DNA of 64,000 nt from VXPQ01 sp965223485 (lineage in GTDB: Bacteria; Bacteroidota; Rhodothermia; Rhodothermales; VXPQ01). Below, in pieces: positions 16,537-26,731 of the stretch. Each line of letters opens with the position of its first letter. Within the stretch, counting starts at the first letter, position 1. The position numbers and the translations under genes are program-made. The DNA is taken from assembly GCA_965223485.1 (NCBI GenBank), contig OZ244993.1:620001-684000 (forward strand). Reading direction: 5' to 3'. The notes below the pieces were generated by a model. It searched no databases and was not told the DNA's origin. It worked only from the letters and a program-made list of their open reading frames with translations.

Positions 16537-17538
16537 ATGCTCTTCGATACGGCCCGGCGCGCAAACAAAAACCTTCGGGGGACTTCTGCGCAGCGTCGCG
16601 CGCGTTTCCTGCGTCTCATGCCCTGCGCCCTGATCGTCGCAGGAGCGTTCTCGCCGGTCTGCCGACCGACACGGGCCGCGCTCCCTGCCGGTGACGAAGC
16701 CAGCTTATGGTTCAGAGTGGAGACAACTGTGTTGGCGCACATCACGGAACCGGTCAACGCAGTAGCGGCCGCCGACACCGTCGTCATCAACGAAATCAAC
16801 TACAACTCGCACGACGATTACGAAAGCAAGGACTGGGTGGAACTGTACAATGCCGGCGCTGCCGATGTTGACCTGACCGGGTGGACCTACTCCGACGCAG
16901 ACGACGATCATGTATTCGCGTTTCCGGACGGCACTATCCTGAAAAGTGGGGAATACCTTGTTGCCGCCGAGGAAATAGCCAGCTTTTCCACCATACATCC
17001 CGGCGTATCCAATGTAGTGGGAGATGCTGACTTCGGGCTGGCCGGCGGGGGGGAACTCGTGCGCATCTTCGACGCATCGGGCGCCATAGCGGACTCGCTC
17101 ACGTACGACGACTCGGCGCCCTGGCCCGAAGAACCGGACGGCGACGGCTATACCCTGGCGCTCGCCGATCCGACGTGCGATAACCATCTGCCCGAATGCT
17201 GGAGCGCATCGGAGCAGATGAACGGTACGCCCGGCGCGGCGAATTTTCCGGGTGTCACGGCAACAGAGCGGGAAACCCCGGAAACACCGCTCCGGATTGA
17301 TATCTATCCCAACCCCTCGGCCGGGCAGGCTACCGTGTCCGTCTCAGGGACAGCAGGGCGCGCAGTCCAGATCGAGGTGTTCGATGTGCGCGGGCGGCAG
17401 GTCCCCGTTCCCGCGTCCCGCATATCTCTCCCCGGAAGCGCCGTACTGGACACGAGCGAACTGGCAGCGGGTCTTTACTTCGTACGTATCGCCTCGTCGC
17501 ACGGAACGGTGCACCGGGCGGTGATGGTGGGGTGGTAG
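16537..17538 (+). CDS. Secreted lamin-tail-domain protein with T9SS sorting tail
   Basis: The protein (333 residues) has an N-terminal export signal (FLRLMPCALIVAGAFSPV, arginine-rich n-region), a lamin tail domain (about residues 82-195, VVINEINYNSHDDYESKDWV then ELYNAGAADVDLTGWTYSD), and a C-terminal sorting tail beginning IDIYPNPSAGQATVSVSG and ending in a short basic-aromatic tail. LTD proteins with such tails are common surface or secreted proteins of Bacteroidota; some carry nuclease domains, but none is visible here. Confidence 0.8.
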   Translation: MLFDTARRANKNLRGTSAQRRARFLRLMPCALIVAGAFSPVCRPTRAALPAGDEASLWFRVETTVLAHITEPVNAVAAADTVVINEINYNSHDDYESKDWVELYNAGAADVDLTGWTYSDADDDHVFAFPDGTILKSGEYLVAAEEIASFSTIHPGVSNVVGDADFGLAGGGELVRIFDASGAIADSLTYDDSAPWPEEPDGDGYTLALADPTCDNHLPECWSASEQMNGTPGAANFPGVTATERETPETPLRIDIYPNPSAGQATVSVSGTAGRAVQIEVFDVRGRQVPVPASRISLPGSAVLDTSELAAGLYFVRIASSHGTVHRAVMVGW

Positions 17539-17609
17539 AGGGTAATCGCCCCTATAGCACCGGGTTAACCATGCACCGGTCTCAAGTAATGCCCCGATGA
17601 AATGTCCAT

Positions 17610-17631
17610 CGGCTCTGTTCGAACAGAGCCG
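17610..17631. terminator. Bidirectional terminator-like perfect palindrome
   Basis: A 22-bp perfect palindrome (half-site CGGCTCTGTTC) lies between two convergent genes. Folded as RNA it gives an 8-bp GC-rich stem with a UUCGAA loop. There is no strong U-tract on either side, but the position between the stops at 17538 and 17655 fits transcription termination from both directions. Confidence 0.5.
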
Positions 17632-17654
17632 CCATTTCGCAAACCGTTTCCGGT

Positions 17655-17996
17655 TCACTCATCCTGTCCCGTCCCCTCCGTGTTCAAAATCGTTTCTTTT
17701 CCCACATTACCGAGATCGCCCCGAAAGGCGGTATCGAACAATGTAAATGTGAGAAACACTACCGCGAAAAGAATCCCCAGCCCGAAAAACAACGCATTGA
17801 CCGGTTTGTCGTACTTGAGTGCCATGAAGAACAGCACCACGAGCAGGGCCTTGGTCCCGGCGATCGCAAGGACCAGCGGTATGTTGAACGCCCCCATATC
17901 GATTTGTGCCGTGAAGGCCGTCAGAGCGGTCAGCGCCACCAGGGCGGTGAATACCTTCAGCAGCGTTTTCCGCGGAGTGATATGGTGCCCTTTCAT
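17655..17996 (-). CDS. coxD: Cytochrome c oxidase subunit IV (bacterial type)
   Basis: The 113-residue protein has three membrane helices (VFTALVALTALTAFTA, LVLAIAGTKALLVVLFFMAL, LFFGLGILFAVVFLTFTLF) with the typical bacterial subunit IV pattern, in which the middle helix ends FFMALKYD. It closes the act-caa3 operon, 33 bp after coxC. It is a small structural subunit of the caa3 oxidase and is not needed for the metal centres. Confidence 0.85.
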   Translation of the reverse strand: MKGHHITPRKTLLKVFTALVALTALTAFTAQIDMGAFNIPLVLAIAGTKALLVVLFFMALKYDKPVNALFFGLGILFAVVFLTFTLFDTAFRGDLGNVGKETILNTEGTGQDE

Positions 17997-18029
17997 GCTC
18001 GCAAGGCGAACCGGCGCGCCGGTTCGCGA

Positions 18030-18698
18030 CTAAATGAGATAAAGCAATGGAAAAAGAAATATCCAGATGATGTCCACAAGGTGCCAGTACAGGCCGGAAA
18101 GCTCCACGGGCGTGTAATACCCGCTGTGAAAATCCCCCCGAATCGCCCGCACGGCCAGCCAACTGAGTACGCCCATGCCAACCAGCACATGCACCCCGTG
18201 AATGCCCGTCATCACATAATAGATGCTGAAGAAGATCGGAACGATCGGCTGGTCCATCTCCGCATACGCAAAATTGCCGCCGGGGAAAATGCCGAGATGG
18301 AATTTGTGCGTGTACTCGAAGTACTTCACCACCATGAACACACCGGCAAGCAAAACCGTGATGAACAGGTTGGTAACCAGCGCCTTGCGCTTGTCGGTCT
18401 GCGCAGCATGGATGGCCAGCGCCACCGTGAGGGAAGAGGCCAGTAGCACCACGGTGTTCAGGCCGCCCAGCCAGGGATTCAGTTCGGTAGAAGCAACCGA
18501 AAACACCTCCGGATACCAGACGCGATACACGGCGTAGGCCACGAACATCCCGCTGAAAAGCAGAATCTCCGTGATGAGAAAAAGCCACATCCCGAGTTTC
18601 GCCGCGTCGAACTGCTGATCGGACGAAACGAAGTAATGCTTCAGATGCGCCGGGGAGCGCTCCTGTGCGGCCTGTTCTGCCGCGCTCGTATTGGCCAT
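18030..18698 (-). CDS. coxC: Cytochrome c oxidase subunit III
   Basis: The 222-residue protein has five membrane helices and the family motifs LGMWLFLITEILLFSGMFVA and the C-terminal HVLVGMGVLSW and ELSGLYWHLVDIIWIFLFPL. The N-terminus is extended by about 30 residues. It is placed directly after coxA (5-bp gap). Subunit III stabilises the oxidase core and carries no redox centre. Confidence 0.9.
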   Translation of the reverse strand: MANTSAAEQAAQERSPAHLKHYFVSSDQQFDAAKLGMWLFLITEILLFSGMFVAYAVYRVWYPEVFSVASTELNPWLGGLNTVVLLASSLTVALAIHAAQTDKRKALVTNLFITVLLAGVFMVVKYFEYTHKFHLGIFPGGNFAYAEMDQPIVPIFFSIYYVMTGIHGVHVLVGMGVLSWLAVRAIRGDFHSGYYTPVELSGLYWHLVDIIWIFLFPLLYLI

Positions 18699-18703
18699 GA
18701 TGC

Positions 18704-20422
18704 TTACGTCCGGTCCTGGTTCTGAACGACATCCGGCGGATCCGCGCCCCGATGCGCTTCGACGGTTTCAGAAGGGGATGCCCCGATTTGGTCAAACTCG
18801 TAGGGCCCCCGCGTGACGAACGGCGTGCGATGGAAATTATGGGGATCCGGGCGCGGGCCCGTATGCGTCCATTCCAGCGTGGCGCCTCCCCATGGATTCG
18901 CGGTCGCCTTCTTTCCTCGGAAAAGGGAAACCAGCAAGTATCCCAACACCAGAAAGAGGCCGAGCCCCATGATCCACGAACCTATCGTCGAAAGCTGATG
19001 CAGGGACGTGAACTCGGGCAGGTAGTCGTTGTAGCGCCGGGGCATGCCGCGCGACCCCAGCACAAGCTGCGTGAAAAAGGTCAGGTTCAGCCCCACAAAG
19101 ATCAGGAGCGCAGCGATCCGGCCGCACGCCTCGTTGTACAGGCGCCCGGTGATTTTGGGCCACCAGTAATGCAATCCGCCGAGGAGAGCAATGACCGTGC
19201 CGCCCATCATCACATAATGAAAATGGCCTACGACGTAATAGGTGTCGTGCAGGTGAATGTCCACGGCCAGCACGCCCACCATGATGCCCGTTACGCCCCC
19301 GATCGTGAACAGCACCAGAAACGAAAGGGCGTACAGCATCGGGGTTTTGAACGAAATGGACCCCTTGTACATGGTGGCGATCCAATTGAACACCTTGATG
19401 CCCGACGGAATGCCTATCAGGTAGGTAATCAGCGAGAAAATGACCGAGGAAATAGCGGATTGCCCGGAGACGAACATATGATGCCCCCAGACCAGAAAAC
19501 CCAGCATCGCAATCGCCACGGAAGACAACGCAATGGCCGTGTATCCGTAGATGCGCTGCCTCGAAAACGTCGCGATCAGTTCGGAAATGATCCCGAAGCC
19601 CGGCAGAATCATGATGTACACCGCCGGATGCGAGTAGAACCAGAAGAAATGCTGGAAAAGGATCGGATCGCCGCCGAGGTCCGGGTCGAAAATGCCGATT
19701 TGAAGGAGGCGCTCCAGGAAGAGCAACAGGACGGTGATGCCGAGTACGGGGGTGGCGAGCACCTGCACGATGCTCGTCGAATAAATGCTCCAGACAAAAA
19801 GCGGAAGGCGGTTCCATGTCATGCCCGGCGCGCGCATCTTGTGCACCGTGACGATGAAATTGATCCCCGTGAAGATCGAGGCGAACCCCGCAACGAAAAC
19901 CGCCATCGCCAGAAACAGCACCGCGGGGCCCGTGCGGGCCGAATAGGGCGTGTAGAAGGTCCATCCCGTATCCACGCTGCCGACCACCATCGCCACGATG
20001 ATGAGAGTGACGCCCAGCAAATACAAATAGTAGCTGAACAGATTCAGCCGGGGAAACGCCACGTCTCTTGCGCCGAGATGAATGGGCAACAGAAAGTTTC
20101 CCAGAAAACCCGGGATGGCGGGAATGACAAATCCGAACACCATGACGATGCCATGGAGCGAGAACAACTGGTTGTAGCTCTGGGCGGACAGGAAGGTCTC
20201 GCCGGGTATCAGCAGTTCGGCGCGCACCAGCAGCGCGAAGACGCCTGCCGCAAGAAAGGCGATCGCTGCCGTGACGGCATAGAGGATACCTATGCGCTTG
20301 TGGTCCACGGAAAACATCCACGACCTGATGCTTTTCGCATGGGTAATGTAGTCGCCGTGCGCGGGATGCTCTCCGGCATCCCGGGCCTGCGCCTCTTCGC
20401 TCCGATCAATGTCTTCCGTCAT
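18704..20422 (-). CDS. coxA: Cytochrome c oxidase subunit I (caa3 type, A2 family)
   Basis: The ATG at 20422 is preferred; a GTG at 20449 is also open. The protein (572 residues) has twelve helices and haem-copper oxidase signatures. The helix VI motif reads WFYSHPAVYIMILPGFG, so the usual Glu of HPEVY is missing and the YS pair is present. This is the mark of A2-type oxidases such as Rhodothermus caa3, in which Tyr-Ser takes over in the D proton channel. HHMFVSGQ (CuB ligands) and the helix X HDTYYVVGHFHYVM (haem ligands) are intact. It is the catalytic subunit reducing oxygen to water. Confidence 0.95.
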   Translation of the reverse strand: MTEDIDRSEEAQARDAGEHPAHGDYITHAKSIRSWMFSVDHKRIGILYAVTAAIAFLAAGVFALLVRAELLIPGETFLSAQSYNQLFSLHGIVMVFGFVIPAIPGFLGNFLLPIHLGARDVAFPRLNLFSYYLYLLGVTLIIVAMVVGSVDTGWTFYTPYSARTGPAVLFLAMAVFVAGFASIFTGINFIVTVHKMRAPGMTWNRLPLFVWSIYSTSIVQVLATPVLGITVLLLFLERLLQIGIFDPDLGGDPILFQHFFWFYSHPAVYIMILPGFGIISELIATFSRQRIYGYTAIALSSVAIAMLGFLVWGHHMFVSGQSAISSVIFSLITYLIGIPSGIKVFNWIATMYKGSISFKTPMLYALSFLVLFTIGGVTGIMVGVLAVDIHLHDTYYVVGHFHYVMMGGTVIALLGGLHYWWPKITGRLYNEACGRIAALLIFVGLNLTFFTQLVLGSRGMPRRYNDYLPEFTSLHQLSTIGSWIMGLGLFLVLGYLLVSLFRGKKATANPWGGATLEWTHTGPRPDPHNFHRTPFVTRGPYEFDQIGASPSETVEAHRGADPPDVVQNQDRT

Positions 20423-20471
20423 AGATTCCGTCGATCCGTCTTCGTACACGGCGGCGTCCGGGCGCCCGCCG

Positions 20472-21407
20472 CTATTGTTGCTCCCGGATAAAGGCGATCA
20501 GTGCGGATAATTCCCGCTCACTGAGACCGCTATACGCAGTCATAGGGACAGTAGCATATCCTTCCACGATCTTTGCGCCGGGCTCGACGATGGATTCGCG
20601 CAGGTAGTTGTCGTCCACCACCACGGTGGATCCGTCTTCGAACGTTTCGGTCTTTCCGTACAATCCTGCGAAGGTCGGGCCAAAGCCGCCTGGAGTCCCG
20701 TCCAGATTATGGCATGCGAAGCAAGACTGCTGCTCGTACAGTTGCGCACCCAGTTCGGGAAGCGGGGTATCCTCGTCCACGCCCGCCGAGGCGAGCCATG
20801 CCTCGAAATCTCCCTGCGAATGGGTAATGACCGATGCCAGCATCGCCGCATGCCCCATTCCGCAGTATTCCGTACAGAACACCTGAAACGTATCGACGCG
20901 CGTGGCCTCGAACCAGACCGCCGAATACCGGTTCGGCAACACATCCTGCTTGACCCGAAAGGCCGGAACGAAGAAACTGTGCAGCACATCGGCGCTGCTC
21001 ATAACAAGGCGCACGGGACGGTCTACAGGCACATGCAACTCATTGGTCGTGACGGCACCGGTCGGATACTCGAAATCCCATTTCCACATGGCGCCGCGCA
21101 CATAGACTTCGTAGGCGTTCGGCGGCGCCACGCTCAGCTCGACGAACAACCGGAACCCCCAGTTGAAGACGATCAGCACGAGGATCGTGGGCAACACCAC
21201 CCATGAGATTTCCACCATCTTGTTGGGCTTCACGCGCACCGGAGCAGGCCCGCCGCGCCGCCGCCGGTAGCGATACGCAAGGTATGCTATAGCCACCACC
21301 ACCCCTGCAAAAAGGATGATGCTTGCCCACGTTACAAAGTAGAACAGGCTGTCGATTTCGGACGACAGGGTCGACGCGCCATCGGGCAGCCAAAACGATC
21401 CGGTCAT
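20472..21407 (-). CDS. coxB: Cytochrome c oxidase subunit II with fused cytochrome c (caa3)
   Basis: Two N-terminal helices (about residues 20-45 and 65-90) anchor a cupredoxin domain with the CuA ligands CTEYCGMGHAAM and the upstream aromatic patch MWKWDFEYP. The last 90 residues are a cytochrome c domain with CFACH (EQQSCFACHNLDGTPGGFGP), which defines a caa3 enzyme. It accepts electrons from the alternative complex III genes encoded upstream in the same operon. 311 residues is normal for this fused form. Confidence 0.95.
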   Translation of the reverse strand: MTGSFWLPDGASTLSSEIDSLFYFVTWASIILFAGVVVAIAYLAYRYRRRRGGPAPVRVKPNKMVEISWVVLPTILVLIVFNWGFRLFVELSVAPPNAYEVYVRGAMWKWDFEYPTGAVTTNELHVPVDRPVRLVMSSADVLHSFFVPAFRVKQDVLPNRYSAVWFEATRVDTFQVFCTEYCGMGHAAMLASVITHSQGDFEAWLASAGVDEDTPLPELGAQLYEQQSCFACHNLDGTPGGFGPTFAGLYGKTETFEDGSTVVVDDNYLRESIVEPGAKIVEGYATVPMTAYSGLSERELSALIAFIREQQ

Positions 21408-21509
21408 AGTTGCCGATTCCTGTTTCCCGAGCCGGGGCCTCCTGCTGCGGACATGTTCATGCGTTGGATAAGAGCGGCGCCATATGAGCGCAAAAAACCG
21501 GTCGGGGAT

Positions 21510-22409
21510 TTATGCCGCGGGTGTGGGTGTGGGGGTTGGCCATGTGCGATGCGCTCCCCGGCGCCGTATCGCAACAAAGAATAAGCCCAGCATGACGACA
21601 GCCAGACCGCCGCTGAACTTCATCAGATTGACGGCGTGCAGCACGTACGAATTAGCGTTCGGGTCATATTGCAGACAATACAGAAGGACCCGATTGAGGG
21701 GCGAACCCGCACGCCCTTCCGACACCTCGATGAGCGCAGCCCGCACATCCGAGGGAGCGAACTGTATACCGGGCATGTACCGCATTACCGTCCCCTCCCC
21801 ACTCAGAAAAATGAGCGTGAACGGATGCGCGTATACCTGCTCGTCCTCGATCCAGTTATACCGGAACCCCACTGTTTCCGTAAGCGCCGCAATCGAAGCG
21901 TCCTCTCCCGTAAGAAAATGCCATCCCTCTGCGGCTTCGGGCTTGCCCAGCATATCCAGGTACATAGCCTTCCTCTCCGCAGCCAGCGCCGGTGTTTCGA
22001 GCGGGTTGAAACTCACCGTCACGACATCGAATTGATCGCCGGGCGTCCAGGGCATCTCCTTCAGCGTTTCGGTCAGCCCGTGCAGCACCATATTGCACAT
22101 GGTGGGACACTCGTGATAAACCAGCGTCAACAACACAGGACGTTTGCCGTCGAAATACTGTCCGAGGGCAACCTCTTCTCCGTCCTCGTTCCGAAAAACA
22201 AGGTCGCGGGGCGGCTCGGCGCCGATCCGCTGGTCAAGACCAATCCCTTCGAACTGCGGAGGCAACGTGTCTGTCGATTGCCCGAATGCCGGAGCAATTG
22301 CAACGGCCAGCACCGCCGCGCCGGATACGACCCATGCAAACAGCGCGGGCAAAAACCGCCGGGCAGTTCCCCTCGCCTGGGTTCGATATGGCTTGCGACG
22401 CGCTATCAT
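21510..22409 (-). CDS. SCO1/SenC-type copper chaperone
   Basis: The ATG at 22409 overlaps the preceding stop (ATGA). The 299-residue protein has a signal segment (LFAWVVSGAAVLAVAIAPAF), a thioredoxin fold with the copper-binding pair CPTMC and the distal His (VYAHPFTLIFLS), and a C-terminal membrane helix (FSGGLAVVMLGLFFVAIRRR), an additional anchor common in this phylum. SCO proteins load CuA into oxidase subunit II, and the gene lies directly upstream of coxB. Confidence 0.9.
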   Translation of the reverse strand: MIARRKPYRTQARGTARRFLPALFAWVVSGAAVLAVAIAPAFGQSTDTLPPQFEGIGLDQRIGAEPPRDLVFRNEDGEEVALGQYFDGKRPVLLTLVYHECPTMCNMVLHGLTETLKEMPWTPGDQFDVVTVSFNPLETPALAAERKAMYLDMLGKPEAAEGWHFLTGEDASIAALTETVGFRYNWIEDEQVYAHPFTLIFLSGEGTVMRYMPGIQFAPSDVRAALIEVSEGRAGSPLNRVLLYCLQYDPNANSYVLHAVNLMKFSGGLAVVMLGLFFVAIRRRGAHRTWPTPTPTPAA

Positions 22410-22810
22410 CTCTTGCGGTACGTGACCATGTATTCGGGGGCGTAGAACTCCTCGGGATGGACCGGCGCCTCCTGCGCCATCAGTTCCATGGCCCGCGCTA
22501 TGGGAATACGATAGCGTTCCTCCGGTCCGGCGAGGGCCTCGTACTGCGTAAGGAGCGCAGCGGCATGCAGACGCACTTCCTCCAACTCGGGATAGGCGCT
22601 CCGGTCGGTGGTTTCCACCAGCACCTCTTGCGCCGTAAGGTCCGTATACTGAAAAAGCGCTACGACCGCCAGACCAATGAGGAACGCGATCATAACCACA
22701 AAACCAAGAATCTGACCGGCTTCGATACCTTCCTGCTCGACGTGCGGACGCTCCGTTCCTTCGACCCATTGCGCCCCTTCCGAAATGTCCGTGGGATTCG
22801 GCATGGCCAA
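22406..22810 (-). CDS. Small single-pass membrane protein of the act-caa3 operon
   Basis: The 134-residue protein has one membrane helix (ILGFVVMIAFLIGLAVVALF, about residues 34-55) followed by an acidic helical exterior domain. I do not recognise a family. It starts 2 bp after actF and overlaps the SCO gene by 4 bp. It may be a small accessory subunit of complex III or an assembly factor. Confidence 0.65.
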   Translation of the reverse strand: MAMPNPTDISEGAQWVEGTERPHVEQEGIEAGQILGFVVMIAFLIGLAVVALFQYTDLTAQEVLVETTDRSAYPELEEVRLHAAALLTQYEALAGPEERYRIPIARAMELMAQEAPVHPEEFYAPEYMVTYRKR

Positions 22811-22812
22811 CG

Positions 22813-24057
22813 TCAGGTATTTTCGAAATGCAGCGAGTCGTCCAGTCCGGGAGACCGGAAAGGAACAAGGCTGTGCCGGACGAGGCGGTACATGGACGCA
22901 CCGAGTACGATCCCGAAGAGACCCAGCCAGTTCGCAACGTCAAGAAAATGAATCGTGGCGGCGTCGGGGTGCAGCACCGGCGCGGCCAACCAGTGGATAT
23001 CGAACCACTGCATCGCAAGCAGCCAGACGCAGATTAATCCGAGAAGCACCTTGGACCGCTTGATGGCTCTCGACAGCAACAGGAAAAAGGGCACGACGAA
23101 ATGTCCCATAAGCAGCACGGCGGAGTGCACTTCCCAGCCATGGCTGAGACGGTGACGATACCAGAGCGTTTCTTCCGGTATGTTGCCGTACCAGATCAAC
23201 ATGTACTGGCTGAACGCAATGTAAGCCCAGAACACGACGAAACCGAAGGTCAGTTTGCCGAGGTCCTGATAGTGCTCCGTGGTAACGATCCCCCGCAGGT
23301 TGCCCCCACCCTGGAGCATCATGGCGCAAAGCGCAAGCAATGCGTGAATCGACATGAAGGCGCCCGAAAACACGTATACGCCGAAAATGGTCGAAAACCA
23401 GTGCGGGTCAAGCGACATCAACAAGTCGTAACTCGCAAACGCAATGGTAAGCGCTCCCGCCGCAAGCCCCCAGGCGCTAACCTTGCGCTGACGGGCCGGA
23501 ATGCCGGCGTCGCCCGTGCAATCCTGCGCAAGCGAATTGCGGTACAGATGGTAGGCAAGCAGACTCCACACCAGGAAGTAGACCGCAAGGCGTACCAGAA
23601 AAAACGGGGTGTTCAGATAGGGCGCCTTTCCGGCGAGGATCGGATCGGCTGCGACGGCTTCCGTATGCGTCCAATGGTAGAGATCGTGCATCCCGAAGAG
23701 AACGGGAACGCTCAGCACAGCCAGCAACGGGAATGTCCACAACAGGGCTTCCGCCATGCGCCGCACTACGATACTCCAGCGCGCCCTTGTCAGGTGCTGG
23801 ATAAGCACAAAAAACAACGCCCCCAGCGCAATGGTCAGGCAGAATACCCACCCCACCAGGTACGAGAAATAAAACTGATGCGGATCCGTCAGCCAGCCTG
23901 ACAATCCCGACGTAAGCCCGAGCGCACCGACCAGCAAGGGAATCCCCCATATGCGCCAGTCTCCCTTATAGCGGAACGCATCCGGCGCATCGGCGCCGGT
24001 CGATGCAAACGGATCCAGGAAACGCTGGAGGATATGGCTCTTTTTCAGTGTCGCCAT
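22813..24057 (-). CDS. actF: Alternative complex III membrane subunit ActF
   Basis: The 414-residue protein has about ten membrane helices and belongs to the NrfD-like quinol-binding subunits of alternative complex III. Typical stretches are WGIPLLVGALGLTSGLSGWL and WTFPLLAVLSVPVLFG, with conserved PHWFSTIFGVYVFSGAFMS in the middle. ActF and ActC are the two large membrane subunits; ActF carries no cofactor. The gene follows actE by 5 bp. Confidence 0.9.
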   Translation of the reverse strand: MATLKKSHILQRFLDPFASTGADAPDAFRYKGDWRIWGIPLLVGALGLTSGLSGWLTDPHQFYFSYLVGWVFCLTIALGALFFVLIQHLTRARWSIVVRRMAEALLWTFPLLAVLSVPVLFGMHDLYHWTHTEAVAADPILAGKAPYLNTPFFLVRLAVYFLVWSLLAYHLYRNSLAQDCTGDAGIPARQRKVSAWGLAAGALTIAFASYDLLMSLDPHWFSTIFGVYVFSGAFMSIHALLALCAMMLQGGGNLRGIVTTEHYQDLGKLTFGFVVFWAYIAFSQYMLIWYGNIPEETLWYRHRLSHGWEVHSAVLLMGHFVVPFFLLLSRAIKRSKVLLGLICVWLLAMQWFDIHWLAAPVLHPDAATIHFLDVANWLGLFGIVLGASMYRLVRHSLVPFRSPGLDDSLHFENT

Positions 24058-24062
24058 CGAAT

Positions 24063-24704
24063 CTATTCGTTGTCCCCGGCGCCCGCCCCACGCCGGATGT
24101 CGTCGAGAAGTACGGCGGGCACGTCGCTCTCAGGCGCATACTGGCTGCGCTGAAGAGCCCGGATATAGGCCACGATGGCCCACCGGTCCGCTACCGGAAT
24201 CTGGTGTGCATACGCAGGCATGGTGCGCACGCCGTTCGCAATCACATCATACAGATAGCCGTCCGTTACCTCATCACGCAACCGTTCGCTGTGATAGGTC
24301 GTGGCCGGAGTGTACCCGAAATCGCCTGTCGTAATGATGCCTTCGCCATCGCCGGCGGCGCCATGACACGGAGTGCAGAAAATGTCGTACCGGGTTTGCC
24401 CGTGTTCCAGGAGTTCTATCGTCAGCGGAATCGGCATGGCCTCCACATAACTCCCGTCGGCGTTCCGGCCCTCGTGAAACCGCGTATCCTCACGCAAAAA
24501 ACCGCGCGCAACCGTTCCGGGGACGGGCGGCCGCATGGAGCGCCCGTCCGCAAAGAAGGCATTGGCCTCCTGCGGATCGAACCGCTCCTGATAATCCATG
24601 TTCAGGTTGGGATGGATAGGCGTATGTTCATGCGTCGTGCCGCGGCAGGACGCCAGCAAAAAGGCTGCAAACACCAGGACCGTTCCCCCTCTCTTCATGA
24701 GCAT
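24063..24704 (-). CDS. actE: Alternative complex III monohaem cytochrome ActE
   Basis: The preferred ATG (24704; 24698 is equally possible) is followed by a lipoprotein signal (LVFAAFLLASCRG). The roughly 213-residue protein carries one CXXCH (YDIFCTPCHGAAGDGEG) and a Met ligand candidate in GVRTMPAYAHQIP. ActE is the monohaem cytochrome c subunit that passes electrons from ActA/ActB on to the downstream oxidase. Confidence 0.9.
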   Translation of the reverse strand: MLMKRGGTVLVFAAFLLASCRGTTHEHTPIHPNLNMDYQERFDPQEANAFFADGRSMRPPVPGTVARGFLREDTRFHEGRNADGSYVEAMPIPLTIELLEHGQTRYDIFCTPCHGAAGDGEGIITTGDFGYTPATTYHSERLRDEVTDGYLYDVIANGVRTMPAYAHQIPVADRWAIVAYIRALQRSQYAPESDVPAVLLDDIRRGAGAGDNE

Positions 24705-24754
24705 AATTCTTATGTGTGCAGGAAACCGGCTTGCACCGGACTCGCCGCATGCCG

Positions 24755-25335
24755 TCATTCTTCTTCAGTGAGCAATTCAACGTGATACCCGCCAAGGTCC
24801 GTCAGTAACTGCCGGGTCCCCTCGACGTTGAAACACTTGTCCGACGCCGCAATGTGCAGGAAGAACGCGTCGTCGGTCGCCCGCGTAAAATTGCGGGAGT
24901 AAAAAAGCGGGTTATGAGGGCGCGGCAGCCCGTTCAACGCAAACATGCCCGCTACTGCGCCAAAGGCCGCAAAAAGCACCGTCAATTCGAATATGATAGG
25001 AATGGACGGCTCAATGGCGAAAAACGGCTTGCCGCTGATGTTCAGGGGATACGCCACGGCGCCCGTCCACCATTGCAACCAGTACCCCAGAGCGAAACCG
25101 GTAATTCCGCCGCCCAGCGTAAAAAACCCGACCAGCGAATTGCCCAGCCCCATGGCCTTGTCCATGCCATGAATCGGAAAGGGCGAATGCACGTCGAAAT
25201 GCCGGTAGCCCGCCTCTCGGACCTGTGCTGCCGCATCCAGCAGCGCTCCGGGATCGGCAAACTCTGCAAGCAGCCCGTACACGGGCTCGCTTTCGTAGAT
25301 GCCCATCGACGCCTTTATTTCCGCAAGGATTTTCT

Positions 25336-25339
<4 letters not shown>
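24755..25339 (-). CDS. actD: Alternative complex III subunit ActD (DUF3341)
   Basis: The 194-residue protein has two central membrane helices (LVGFFTLGGGITGFALGYW and PIIFELTVLFAAFGAVAGMF) flanked by cytoplasmic parts, with the family pattern YGLLAEFADPGALLDAA near the N-terminus and GYRHFDVHSPFPIHGMD. The gene overlaps actC by 4 bp. ActD is a cofactor-free subunit found only with alternative complex III and related complexes. Confidence 0.9.
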
Positions 25340-26715
<1,376 letters not shown>

Positions 26716-26731
26716 TGCGTTCGACGGAAGA

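Noticed and set aside
18752..20491. 579-codon plus-strand frame opposite coxA
   Set aside because: Composition typical of an antisense shadow; coxA is beyond doubt.
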